DNA of 64,000 nucleotides from Candidatus Omnitrophota bacterium (GCA_020632495.1 JACKFL010000006.1:992001-1056000), one strand, 5' to 3'. Shown: positions 8,081-15,927, counted from the first letter of the stretch. The notes: a model not told the origin generated them from the sequence alone. Program-made: numbers and translations.

Positions 8081-9025
8081 CTAGACGTCGTAACCCCAGA
8101 TTTTTACCAGATCGATATCCGTCAACCCCTGTTCGTGCAGGTAAGTATTCAGGTCGCGCACCATCGGGGTGAACTCCGTCTTGAGCGCCGCCTGCAGGTC
8201 CGGCGGGATGGGCGCGCGTTTCTCGGTGCGGAAAAACACCTTGTCCACGCCCTTTTTAATGCTGAAATACAACTTTGTTCCCAGGAGGGTGCGCATCCCT
8301 TTTTTCAGGTCCGGCGACTGGATCAGGTGGTACAGGCCCCGGAAGCGGACCGTTTTGTTTTTGTTGATCTCACGGACCTGCGGCGTGTAATTTTCGTCCA
8401 CGCCGAGGAACCGGAATATCTCCCGGAGGTATTCCTCGTTCTTGCCGCGAAAGTCTTCAAAAATGATCAGGCGGATCTGTTCCTTCGGAAACACGGCGAC
8501 GAAACGCTCGATCTGCCGGCGGTAATCCAGGGCGCGGGCCTTGTAGATGTGATACGCGGGGCAGCGTGCCAGCGGCGGGATATTCTCACCGCGCAAACGG
8601 GACTCTTCCAGGGCGACCGCCCTCGCGAAATCAACAACGTCCTCACGGGCCTCGGCCAGGTTTTCGGCGTGCAACGAATGCATAAATGTAATCGGTTCCC
8701 GCAGCATCATTATGATCCTGGCCGCGGGGTTGAATTCATGAATGGCCTGTGCCGCTGCCTGTGAGTACAGATAGTGCGTCGATCCCTCGCCGACGATCTT
8801 TTCGTCTTTTACGGGAAAGAGCTTGAGGTACTCTTCGATCGCGGTGCAATGGCAGAAGATATTGCGGCCGTGAAACGCGATGCTCTGCTCCATGAAATCC
8901 CGCGCAAAGATGCTCGGCTCCTTCTCCTCACACATGCAGATCTCGGGATGGTCCTGCAGCATGGTGTACAAGGCGCTGGTGCCGGACTTGGGCTGACCGA
9001 CGATAAAGAGGTTGGGTTTGGTCAT
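8081..9025 (-). CDS. PAPS-dependent sulfotransferase
   Basis: 314 residues beginning 'LFIVGQPKSGTSALYTML', the 5'-phosphosulfate-binding loop that grips PAPS in the sulfotransferase superfamily. 'IIMMLREPITFMHSLH' at about residue 106 corresponds to the 3'-phosphate-binding region (R..P..R/S..S). 'LIIFEDFRGKNEEYLREIF' matches the C-terminal 'yEdl..dp...l.ri..FLG' block, and 'FRFLGVDENY' follows. It transfers a sulfuryl group from PAPS to a hydroxyl or amino group, probably of a surface sugar given the neighbours. The gene lies 4 bases after an APS kinase that would make PAPS, so donor synthesis and use are paired. Confidence 0.82.
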   Translation of the reverse strand: MTKPNLFIVGQPKSGTSALYTMLQDHPEICMCEEKEPSIFARDFMEQSIAFHGRNIFCHCTAIEEYLKLFPVKDEKIVGEGSTHYLYSQAAAQAIHEFNPAARIIMMLREPITFMHSLHAENLAEAREDVVDFARAVALEESRLRGENIPPLARCPAYHIYKARALDYRRQIERFVAVFPKEQIRLIIFEDFRGKNEEYLREIFRFLGVDENYTPQVREINKNKTVRFRGLYHLIQSPDLKKGMRTLLGTKLYFSIKKGVDKVFFRTEKRAPIPPDLQAALKTEFTPMVRDLNTYLHEQGLTDIDLVKIWGYDV

Positions 9026-9029
9026 GGCG

Positions 9030-9761
9030 TCAGACGGTTAAGAGTTTGTCGATGGTCCGGCGGATTTCTTCGAAAGACTGATCCACGCTCATCCCCTCGG
9101 TCCTGACCCGGACTTCAGGTTGGGGCGGCGGCTCATAGGGGTCGTCGATCCCGGTAAAGTGCTGAATTTCCCCGGCGCGGGCTCTTTGGTAGAGTTTCTT
9201 CGGGTCGCGGTCCTCGCACACTTCAAGCGGCGTGTCGACGTAGACCTCGACAAAATTGCGGCACAGCTCGCGGACCTGTTGACGGGTTTCCTCATACGGG
9301 GAGATCAGCGCGGCGACGACGATCACATTATTGTGCTCAAGCATCGAGGCCAAATACCCGACCCGCCGGACATGGCGGTCGCGTTCTATGCGGCTGAATC
9401 CGGTGTTGGGAAATATTTCCCGGATCTTGTCTCCGTCCAGCTGCTGCACCTGCAATCCCTTTTTCTTGAGATAGTCGGTGGCGAGCTCGGCCAGGGTGCT
9501 TTTACCCGCGCCGGACAATCCCGTAAACCACAGGACAAACGGCTGGATGGTCCGCCGGCCGAAGTTAATCTTGTTCCAGCTCCGCTCGTGGAAGAAATAC
9601 AGCATGAGCTTGGTGACGATCTCGATCCCGCTGACGGAAACCGCCAGCAGCAATTCCCCCGTCAGGATAAATACGATCAGGGTCGTGTCGAGGGTCGCAA
9701 AAAACCGCCAGGAGATGGTTTTGACGACGGAGCGGCGTTTGCTTTCGTAATACATGCTCAT
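9030..9761 (-). CDS. cysC: Adenylylsulfate (APS) kinase with N-terminal DUF2061 membrane domain
   Basis: 243 residues in two parts. Residues 1-70 match DUF2061: 'SVVKTISWRFFATLDT' and 'EIVTKLMLYFFHERSWNKI' with two hydrophobic stretches. From residue about 73 the APS kinase domain runs to the end: Walker A 'GLSGAGKST', 'QLDGDKIREIFP', 'ALISPYEETR' and 'GIDDPYEPP'. It phosphorylates APS to PAPS with ATP. The membrane segment would place PAPS production at the membrane, next to the sulfotransferase encoded 4 bases downstream. No ATP sulfurylase gene is in the window. The kinase call is firm; the DUF2061 role is unknown. Confidence 0.87.
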   Translation of the reverse strand: MSMYYESKRRSVVKTISWRFFATLDTTLIVFILTGELLLAVSVSGIEIVTKLMLYFFHERSWNKINFGRRTIQPFVLWFTGLSGAGKSTLAELATDYLKKKGLQVQQLDGDKIREIFPNTGFSRIERDRHVRRVGYLASMLEHNNVIVVAALISPYEETRQQVRELCRNFVEVYVDTPLEVCEDRDPKKLYQRARAGEIQHFTGIDDPYEPPPQPEVRVRTEGMSVDQSFEEIRRTIDKLLTV

Positions 9762-9786
9762 CTGAATGACCTGTTATTTTGTTGGT

Positions 9787-9893
9787 GTACGCGTGTGTGA
9801 GTATAGGCGTCTATGCGTTGGTATTGATCAGCCCTCCCCGTCCTGGCCCAACGGGTCAACTACGCATTTACGCATACACGCTTAAACGCATAA
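9787..9893. repeat. Imperfect inverted repeat built from 8-bp ACGCATNN units
   Basis: The right arm (9862-9893) is four consecutive 8-base units, each ACGC(A/T)TNN: ACGCATTT, ACGCATAC, ACGCTTAA, ACGCATAA. The left arm (9787-9818) is four units in the opposite orientation, the last two being ATAGGCGT and CTATGCGT. The 43-base centre (9819-9861) contains the GATCA and CCCGTCCTGG sequences. The arms could pair, with several mismatches, into a stem of about 30 bases. It fills nearly the whole gap between the GT4 stop codon (9895) and the APS kinase start (9761). It is not a standard terminator, since there is no T tract. Confidence 0.5.
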
Positions 9894-9894
9894 A

Positions 9895-11040
9895 CTATTG
9901 TGGCTCTCGTGCGCCAGTCAACCACACCTCCACTGAATGCGCCACGGATAATTCCTGATAGGCCGTTTCCACGTGATAGGTGTAATCGCGTTTGGTACCC
10001 TTCAGGGCCGCTTTAATCGCGGCCGCATAAGACAGCGGAGTCACTCCATCGGACACCACTCCGCAGCGGTACTTGTCGATAAAGTACGGCAGGTCGCCCA
10101 CCGGTGTGGAGACGACCGGAGTTCCGCATTGCATGGCATCCGAGAATATCACCGGCACGCTCTCGATGCGCGACGGAATCAACAGGAATTCTGCGCGCTT
10201 CAACTGCCGCGCCAGGTCCACGGCATTGATCGGTCCGTGGATCGTCACGTAGGATTCCATATGGTGCTCGCGGCAGCAGGCCTGCAGCTGCCCTTCCAGG
10301 TCACCCAGTCCGTAAAGGTCGACCTGAATGCGTTTGCGTGTTTTCTCGTCCAGAAATAGTAATGCCTCAAGCAGCATGTCGGGGCCTTTGTTCTTGTGGT
10401 ACCGGCCCACAAACAACAGCCGGGTGCGGCCGTCGTCTTGGGGCGGCGGCGTGTCATCCACTGCCGGCAGGATGCGGGAGGAGGCCAGAAAGTGGCATTT
10501 GCGGCCGCTGATCTCGGTCACGTCCGCCGCCAGCTGCTGGCCGTCGGCATAAACTTCCGCGGCGTTGGCCACCACCCGGTTGATCAACCGGCTGCCGATC
10601 ACCGGGATATTGCGGATCTTCCAGATGTCGGATCCCAGCGCCCACACATCATACGGTTTGCGCAGGTCTTTATGCAGCCAGTAGCCGAACAGTCCGCTGG
10701 GGATGACCCACATGCACAGTGTCCGGTCAATCTCGTATTTACGGTGGATCGCCGTGGTGTTGGCGCGGCCGCCGCGGAAGAAGTTCCAGAAGATGCGCCA
10801 GTTGCGCGGGGCGTAGAGGTTCATGGCGGCGAGGACCTGATCGCCTCCCTCCCACGGAATGGGTTCCACGATCACGCCGTCCGCCGGCGCGTAGTCCGCC
10901 TTGCGTTTGACCGGCTGTACGACGACTCTGTGTCCGCGGCGGGTCAGCTCCTGGGCGAAGGCTTCGACAAACAAACCCGCGGTGCCGCCCGGGTCACCGG
11001 TAAAGGCGGGATAAGAACTGGTGATGATCTGGACGTTCAT
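9895..11040 (-). CDS. Glycosyltransferase family 4 (GT-B fold)
   Basis: 381 residues. The N-terminal 'SSYPAFTGDPGGTAGLFVEA' and 'ELTRRGHRVVV' are typical acceptor-domain features. The donor domain has 'LLFVGRYHKNKGPDMLLEAL' at about residues 208-227 and 'IPSRIESVPVIFSDAMQCG', the GT4 E-x7-E block written here as E-S-V-P-V-I-F-S-D, so the second acidic residue is Asp. It transfers a nucleotide-activated sugar, with retention of configuration in this family, to a glycan precursor in the cytoplasm. Its ATG overlaps the end of the DegT gene by 4 bases (ATGA), placing it in the rmlA-rmlB-GT2-degT operon. The sugar may be the amino-deoxyhexose made there. Confidence 0.82.
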   Translation of the reverse strand: MNVQIITSSYPAFTGDPGGTAGLFVEAFAQELTRRGHRVVVQPVKRKADYAPADGVIVEPIPWEGGDQVLAAMNLYAPRNWRIFWNFFRGGRANTTAIHRKYEIDRTLCMWVIPSGLFGYWLHKDLRKPYDVWALGSDIWKIRNIPVIGSRLINRVVANAAEVYADGQQLAADVTEISGRKCHFLASSRILPAVDDTPPPQDDGRTRLLFVGRYHKNKGPDMLLEALLFLDEKTRKRIQVDLYGLGDLEGQLQACCREHHMESYVTIHGPINAVDLARQLKRAEFLLIPSRIESVPVIFSDAMQCGTPVVSTPVGDLPYFIDKYRCGVVSDGVTPLSYAAAIKAALKGTKRDYTYHVETAYQELSVAHSVEVWLTGAREPQ

Positions 11041-12194
11041 TTCCCCGCGCTCACGATCTCCCGGACCGCCATAATTACGTCATTGATGTCGTCGTCGGTC
11101 AGCTTGGGCGACAGCGGCAGACTCACCGTACTGCGGCCGTAGTCCCGGGCGTGCGGATAGTCGTTCGGCTCCCAGCCGTAGTTGCGTTGATAAAAAGGAT
11201 GCTCGGGAATGGCCAGGTAGTGCACACCTACTCCGATCTTGCGCCGCGTCATTTCCTCGAGAAAGCGGTCGCGGCTGATCCCCGTCCGCTTCTCGTCCAG
11301 GGTGACGGTAAACAGGTGATAGGCGTGACGGTTGCCATCGTCGCCGGCGGGAGGCAGGCCCAGCGGCAAATCGCTGAAAGCGGACAGATACCGCCGCCAG
11401 ATTTCCTGCCGGCGCAGCCAGAATTCTTCGATCTTACGCAGCTGATGCAGGCCGATGGCGGCCTGCAGGTCCATCATGTTGTATTTGAAGCCGCGGTCCA
11501 TGACGAAGTAATGCTTGTAGCCGTCATCGGAAAAGCGCTTCCACGCGTCCTGGCTCATGCCGTGCAGGGCCATGACCTTGATCCGGTTGATCCAGTCTTC
11601 GTGCGCGCTGATGACCATGCCGCCCTCGCCCGTGGTGATATTCTTGGTGGCATAAAAACTGAAACAGCCGAATTCGCCAAACGTCCCGGTCTTGCGTCCG
11701 TGATACTCTGTTTCGATGGCGTGCGCGCAGTCCTCGATGACGGAAAGCTCCCGCTCACGCGCCAGCGGCATGATGCGGTCCATGTCGCACGGCACGCCGG
11801 CGAAATGGATGACCAGGATCGCGCGGGTCCGCGGCGTGATGCGGGCCGCGATTTCTTCAGGATCAATGTTGCGGGTCACCGGATCAATATCGGCGAGCAC
11901 CGGCGTGGCGCCGGAATGAATAATCGCGTTAACGGTGGCGCAAAAGGTCATGGCCGAGGTGATCACCTCGTCGCCCGGTTTCAGGTCCAGCGCGAGGCAG
12001 GCCAGGTGCAGGGCGGCCGTGCAGGAATTCACCGCGGCCGCGTATTTGCTGCCTTTAAAGGCCGCGAAATTGCGTTCGAACTCATGAACCTTGGGACCGG
12101 TGCCCAGCCAGCATTTTTTCATGCTGTCGGTGACTTCGGCAATTTCGTCGTCGGATATAAGCGGCTGGCCGAAAACCAGCATTTTTTCACGCAT
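11037..12194 (-). CDS. DegT/DnrJ/EryC1/StrS-family PLP-dependent sugar aminotransferase
   Basis: 385 residues with the family's full layout: 'GTGPKVHEFERNFAAF' near the N-terminus, 'SCTAALHLACLAL' binding the PLP phosphate, 'VIEDCAHAIETEYHG' with the Asp contacting the PLP ring nitrogen, and the Schiff-base lysine at about residue 184 in 'SFYATKNITTGEGGM'. Such enzymes transaminate nucleotide-linked keto sugars. RmlA and RmlB upstream would supply dTDP-4-keto-6-deoxyglucose, so formation of a dTDP-amino-dideoxyhexose is the simplest inference. An ArnB- or PglE-like role on a UDP sugar is an alternative. It is coupled to GT4 by a 4-base overlap. Confidence 0.85.
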   Translation of the reverse strand: MREKMLVFGQPLISDDEIAEVTDSMKKCWLGTGPKVHEFERNFAAFKGSKYAAAVNSCTAALHLACLALDLKPGDEVITSAMTFCATVNAIIHSGATPVLADIDPVTRNIDPEEIAARITPRTRAILVIHFAGVPCDMDRIMPLARERELSVIEDCAHAIETEYHGRKTGTFGEFGCFSFYATKNITTGEGGMVISAHEDWINRIKVMALHGMSQDAWKRFSDDGYKHYFVMDRGFKYNMMDLQAAIGLHQLRKIEEFWLRRQEIWRRYLSAFSDLPLGLPPAGDDGNRHAYHLFTVTLDEKRTGISRDRFLEEMTRRKIGVGVHYLAIPEHPFYQRNYGWEPNDYPHARDYGRSTVSLPLSPKLTDDDINDVIMAVREIVSAGK

Positions 12195-12196
12195 GG

Positions 12197-13159
12197 TCAG
12201 GCCGATTGTTCGTCGGATTTGGATTTGAGCTCGATCTTTTTCACCCGCAGCAGCATGTCTTCGATCAACCGGCGGTTGGCGGAAATCAGATCGGCGACGA
12301 TGCCCACGATGATGAGCTGAAAGCCGATGATCGACAGGATGGCCACGAGGATCAAGGACTGGATCTTACCCTCTCCGCCCGTGGTCAGGTAATCGAAGAG
12401 AAACCGCAGCCCCAGCAGGCCGCTGATGATCATAAACAGCGTGCCCATCCGCAGGAAGATGCTGAACGGATTGAACATCGCGTAGATCCGCACGATGGTG
12501 ATCAGCGAGCGTTTGATGTACTCGGGAATACTTTTGAAAAGCCGCGACGGACGTTCCACCGGGTTGGTGTTGATGGTGATATTGGCCACCGCCAGGTTTT
12601 TGTTTTCCGCCTGAATGATGCTTTCCAGGGTGTAGGTATATTCCGAAATGATATTCAGCCGCAGGGCGGCCTCGCGGTTGTAGGCGCGGAAACCCGTGGT
12701 CGTGTCGCGGACAGTGGACTGCGCCAACTGGGCCACGACCCAGCTGCCCAGCCGCTGCAGCCGTTTCTTGATCCAGCTGAACTGTTCCACATTCTCGATG
12801 TCGCGGTTGCCGATCACGATATCCGCTTTGCCGGCAACGATCGGTTCGATCAGGCGCGGGATGTCCTCGCCCTTGTATTGACCGTCGGCATCGGTGTTGA
12901 CGATGATGTCGGCGCCGCGTTTCAGGCACGCGTCGAGACCCGTTGCGAAGACCACGGCCAGACCTTTACGCGTTGTCAGCCGGACTATGTGCTGTACGCC
13001 GTGAGCGCGGGCGACCTCGGAGGTGTTGTCGGTGCTGCCGTCATCGATGATCAGCGTTTCGATCACGTCGACGCCGGGGATCTCCTTGGGCAAGGCCGCC
13101 AGGGTGGCCGGCAGGCTCTCCGCCTCGTTCAGGCACGGGATTTGAATGATCAGTTTCAT
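12197..13159 (-). CDS. Glycosyltransferase family 2, polyprenyl-phosphate sugar synthase-like with C-terminal membrane pair
   Basis: 320 residues. The GT2 domain starts 'IIQIPCLNEAESLPATL' and contains 'IIDDGSTDNT', 'NTDADGQYKGEDIPRL' (the DxD metal motif) and 'TTGFRAYNREAAL'. Two hydrophobic helices follow at about residues 235-300. This layout matches dolichol/undecaprenyl-phosphate sugar transferases (DPM1/GtrB group), which make the lipid-linked sugar donors used by GT-C enzymes. The GT-C proteins at 1840-4675 and 60378 are possible users. It sits between rmlB and the DegT gene in one operon. Confidence 0.82.
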   Translation of the reverse strand: MKLIIQIPCLNEAESLPATLAALPKEIPGVDVIETLIIDDGSTDNTSEVARAHGVQHIVRLTTRKGLAVVFATGLDACLKRGADIIVNTDADGQYKGEDIPRLIEPIVAGKADIVIGNRDIENVEQFSWIKKRLQRLGSWVVAQLAQSTVRDTTTGFRAYNREAALRLNIISEYTYTLESIIQAENKNLAVANITINTNPVERPSRLFKSIPEYIKRSLITIVRIYAMFNPFSIFLRMGTLFMIISGLLGLRFLFDYLTTGGEGKIQSLILVAILSIIGFQLIIVGIVADLISANRRLIEDMLLRVKKIELKSKSDEQSA

Positions 13160-13162
13160 AAT

Positions 13163-14161
13163 CTATTTCTTCTTGTAGACCTTTTTCCAGAGTTCCTCCA
13201 GCATGATCCGTTTGCGCTGGAGCCAGGGAATATTCTCGCGGTACCACTGTATGGTCTCGCGCATGCCGGTCTCAAAACGGACCTCCGGCCGCCAGCCGAG
13301 CTGGCGCAGTTTGCCGCAGTCGACGCTGTAGCGGAAGTCGTGCCCGGGCCGGTCCTTCACGAATTTGATCAAAGACGCGGGCTTTTCCATGGCCTGCAAA
13401 ATGGTCTTGGCCGTGACGATATTGGGCCGCTCAAAATAACTGCCGATGTTATAAATCTCTCCGGTCTTCCCTTTTTTGTAGACGGTGTCGATGCCGCGCG
13501 CGCAGTCCGCCACATGCAACCACTCGCGGATCTGCAGTCCTTTCCCGTAGACCGGGACGTGCTGATTATGCAGGGCCTTGAGGATGATCACGGGGACGAA
13601 TTTCTCCGGATACTGCCACGGCCCGTAGTTGTTGGCCGGCCGCACAATGACCGCGGGCAGGCCGTAGGTCCGCACCGCCGTGGTGACGATAAACTCGGCC
13701 GCGGCCTTAGTGGCGGAATAGGGATTGCTCGGACGCAGCGGCGCGGTTTCCTTAAAGCGGCTGTGCGTATCGGTCGAGTCGCCGTAAACCTCATCGGTCG
13801 AGATGTGGACGAAACGCTTGACCTTGAATTGACGCGCCAGGTCGACCATGTTTTGTGTGCCGGTCACGTTGGCGGCGATAAACGGATGATTGTCCTGGAT
13901 GCTGCGGTCGACATGCGTCTGCGCCGCGAAATGAATGACGTCCTGCGGTTTTTCCTTGGCGAAGATGGCCTCCATGCGCAGCTTGTTCGCCACGTCGGCC
14001 TTGTGAAAGACGATGTCCTTGGCCACGGCCTTTAGGCGCTGCCGGTCGCCGGCGTAGGTAAGCTTGTCGACGATCACCAGTTTGCGCTTGGCTGCATGCT
14101 GGCGGACGTACTCGCTGCCGATAAAACCGGCCCCGCCGGTGATGAGGATCTTACCCTTCAT
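13163..14161 (-). CDS. rmlB: dTDP-glucose 4,6-dehydratase
   Basis: 332 residues of the extended short-chain dehydrogenase family. It shows 'ITGGAGFIGSEYVRQ' (NAD-binding GxxGxxG), 'DVIHFAAQTHVDRSI' and 'FVHISTDEVYGD' with the catalytic Thr-Asp-Glu triad. 'NPYSATKAAAEF' carries the YxxxK pair. 'RPANNYGPWQYPEKFVP' and 'GIDTVYKKGKTGEIYNIG' are RmlB-specific. It converts dTDP-glucose to dTDP-4-keto-6-deoxyglucose. I chose the ATG at 14161, since the upstream codon at 14170 is a TTG. It overlaps the 3' end of rmlA by 11 bases. No rmlC or rmlD follows, so the keto sugar is more likely aminated by the DegT enzyme than turned into rhamnose by genes here. Confidence 0.92.
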   Translation of the reverse strand: MKGKILITGGAGFIGSEYVRQHAAKRKLVIVDKLTYAGDRQRLKAVAKDIVFHKADVANKLRMEAIFAKEKPQDVIHFAAQTHVDRSIQDNHPFIAANVTGTQNMVDLARQFKVKRFVHISTDEVYGDSTDTHSRFKETAPLRPSNPYSATKAAAEFIVTTAVRTYGLPAVIVRPANNYGPWQYPEKFVPVIILKALHNQHVPVYGKGLQIREWLHVADCARGIDTVYKKGKTGEIYNIGSYFERPNIVTAKTILQAMEKPASLIKFVKDRPGHDFRYSVDCGKLRQLGWRPEVRFETGMRETIQWYRENIPWLQRKRIMLEELWKKVYKKK

Positions 14162-15020
14162 GCGCCACAATCCGTTTGAGGTATTGTCCGTAGGATGTCT
14201 TGAATTCGTCGGCCAGCTTCAGCAGCTGGCGTTTGTTGATAAATCCTTCGCGGTAGGCGATTTCTTCGACACAGCCGATCTTTAGCCCCTGGCGTTCCTC
14301 GATGATCTTGATAAACATCCCCGCGTCCATCAACGAATCATAGGTCCCGGTATCCAGCCACGCCATCCCGCGGCCGAGGAACTCGACGTGGCAGTCGCCT
14401 TTGCGCATATAGGCATTGATAACGTCGGTGATCTCCAGTTCGCCGCGCGGCGAGGGCTTCACCTTTTTGGCGACGGCCGCGGCGTTTTTGTCGAAAAAGT
14501 AAATTCCTGTGACCGCCCAGTTGCTCTTGGGTTTCTTCGGTTTTTCCACCACGCGCACCGGTTCTTTATCCCGGTTGAATTCGACCACCCCGTAGCGCTG
14601 CGGTTCGCTTACGTTGTAGGCAAAAACCGATCCACCCCGACGCGACTTGACTGTCCGCTTGAGGTACATGCCCAGCTGGTCACCGTAAAAAATATTGTCC
14701 CCCAGGATCATGCACACGCGCTGGTTTTTGATGAAGTCCTCACCGATGATGAAGGCCTCGGCCAGCCCGCGCGGTTTGGCCTGTTCGGCGTATTCAATGG
14801 TCAGGCCCATGCTGCTGCCGTCACCGAACAGGCTCTTGAAATTGCCGATATCCTGGGGGGTGCTGATGATCAGGATCTCGCGGATGCCGGCCAGCATCAG
14901 GACGGACAGCGGATAATAGATCATCGGTTTGTCGTAGACCGGCAGGAGCTGTTTGCAGGTGCCCCTGGTGATCGGAAAAAGCCGCGTGGCGCGGCCACCG
15001 GCGAGGATGATTCCCTTCAT
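14151..15020 (-). CDS. rmlA: Glucose-1-phosphate thymidylyltransferase
   Basis: 289 residues. The N-terminus 'MKGIILAGGRATRLFPIT' followed by 'KQLLPVYDKPMIYYPL' is the nucleotide-binding signature of RmlA. 'MILGDNIFYGDQL' provides the metal-binding Asp, and 'EFLGRGMAWLDTGTYDSLM' is the usual C-terminal block. It couples dTTP and glucose-1-phosphate to give dTDP-glucose, the first step toward dTDP-deoxysugars. The ATG at 15020 follows AAGGAA. It is the first gene of a five-gene operon (rmlA, rmlB, GT2, degT, GT4). Confidence 0.93.
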   Translation of the reverse strand: MKGIILAGGRATRLFPITRGTCKQLLPVYDKPMIYYPLSVLMLAGIREILIISTPQDIGNFKSLFGDGSSMGLTIEYAEQAKPRGLAEAFIIGEDFIKNQRVCMILGDNIFYGDQLGMYLKRTVKSRRGGSVFAYNVSEPQRYGVVEFNRDKEPVRVVEKPKKPKSNWAVTGIYFFDKNAAAVAKKVKPSPRGELEITDVINAYMRKGDCHVEFLGRGMAWLDTGTYDSLMDAGMFIKIIEERQGLKIGCVEEIAYREGFINKRQLLKLADEFKTSYGQYLKRIVAHEG

Positions 15021-15073
15021 GATATTCCTTGCTGCGACTTTAAGACGGTTGCGGATAAATCCGTGTAACCGAC

Positions 15074-15102
15074 AGTATAGCAAAGCGTTTCGGGCGATTC
15101 CA
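15074..15102 (-). promoter_or_regulatory. Extended -10 promoter for the rmlA operon
   Basis: On the minus strand TGCTATACT gives a TGn-extended -10 (hexamer 15074-15079). The -35 position at 17-base spacing (15097-15102, TGGAAT) is weak. The start would fall near 15067, leaving a leader of about 47 bases before the ATG at 15020. The same TGCTATA(A/C)T form is seen at 5486. Confidence 0.5.
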
Positions 15103-15114
15103 GTCCCGCCCGTT

Positions 15115-15819
15115 TTATTTAACGCGGCCGGGTTCATCGGCCGGCGCCGCCTCGGAGGCGTGGCAGCCCTCGGCCGTGTAGCGCCTGATCCCGCGGCGGA
15201 TGCGGTCGCGGCCTTTTTGCAGGCGCCACAGATTGGTGTCGCGCAGCGAGTAGACGCAGCCGCAGTATTCCTGCTGATAAAAATTCTCGCGTTTGGAGAT
15301 TTCGTACATCCGGGCCGACCCGCCCTGTTTGCGCCAGTTGAAGGTCCAGTAGGTCATGTCCGCGTAGCGGGCCGCCGCGCGCACGCCGCAGCCGTTGATC
15401 TGGTTCATGTCCTTCCAGCGCGAGATCCCCAGCGAGCTGGTGATCACGTTAAAACCGTGTTCCCGGGCATACAGCGCGGTGCGCTCAAAACGCATGTCGA
15501 AACACACCGTACAGCGCTCCCCGCGTTCCGGGGCCATTTCCAGGCCCTTGACCCGTTCGAACCAGTTGTCGCGGTCATAGTCGGCGTCCACGAACGGAAT
15601 GCCTAATTTTTGGGCAAAGCGGATATTCTCGTTTTTACGGATTTCGTATTCGTCCCGGGGGTGGATATTGGGATTGTAGAAGAAAATGGTCAGATCGATC
15701 CCCTTGGCCTTAAGCTGCTCCATGATATCCGCCGCGCACGGCGCGCAGCACGAATGCATCAGGACCTTCTGAGACCCTCCGGGAGGCGTCAAATCTAATT
15801 CTTTATTACCCTTCGACAT
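15115..15819 (-). CDS. queH: Epoxyqueuosine reductase, QueH type (DUF208)
   Basis: 234 residues from the ATG at 15819. Conserved cysteine sets are 'HSCCAPC' (residues 22-28), 'ERCTVCFDMR' and 'EYCGCVYS', with 'FFYNPNIHPRDEYEIRKNE' between them. These are the features of the QueH/DUF208 family, a non-cobalamin Fe-S enzyme that reduces epoxyqueuosine to queuosine at the wobble position of GUN-anticodon tRNAs. It stands alone between rmlA and the TPR gene on its own promoter. That promoter's -10 lies only about 7 bases from the ATG, so the mRNA may be nearly leaderless. The longer in-frame start at 15870 would run through the promoter and is less likely. Confidence 0.86.
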   Translation of the reverse strand: MSKGNKELDLTPPGGSQKVLMHSCCAPCAADIMEQLKAKGIDLTIFFYNPNIHPRDEYEIRKNENIRFAQKLGIPFVDADYDRDNWFERVKGLEMAPERGERCTVCFDMRFERTALYAREHGFNVITSSLGISRWKDMNQINGCGVRAAARYADMTYWTFNWRKQGGSARMYEISKRENFYQQEYCGCVYSLRDTNLWRLQKGRDRIRRGIRRYTAEGCHASEAAPADEPGRVK

Positions 15820-15825
15820 AGCCCT

Positions 15826-15853
15826 ATTGTACACAAATTGGGCGGGATTACAA
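15826..15853 (-). promoter_or_regulatory. Promoter for queH, possibly giving a leaderless mRNA
   Basis: TTGTAA (15848-15853) and TACAAT (15826-15831) on the minus strand are separated by 16 bases. With transcription starting about 7 bases after the -10, the start coincides with the ATG at 15819. No ribosome site would be present on the transcript. Confidence 0.45.
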
Positions 15854-15855
15854 CC

Positions 15856-15927
15856 GGGGACAGATACCATTGCCCCATTTAGGCTGAACGACTTTTGTGC
15901 TCAAAAAGAGGAAAAGTGTCTGGCCCC
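15856..15927. repeat. REP-like inverted repeat between queH and the TPR gene
   Basis: GGGGACAGATAC (from 15856) and GTGTCTGGCCCC (15916-15927) are inverted copies matching at 10 of 12 positions, with 48 bases between them. From memory, similar 'GGGGACAGACAC' arms occur as dispersed intergenic repeats near REP-associated Y1 transposase genes in several bacterial groups. No transposase is in this window, so this would be a stray copy. Single occurrence here; the repeat status needs the whole genome. Confidence 0.35.

Noticed and set aside
12206..14035. A 609-codon open frame on the plus strand opposite the GT2 and rmlB genes
   Set aside because: Its product has no domain and is rich in His, Asp, Gln and Arg, as expected from the complement of a GC-rich gene. 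The minus strand holds two clear enzymes.
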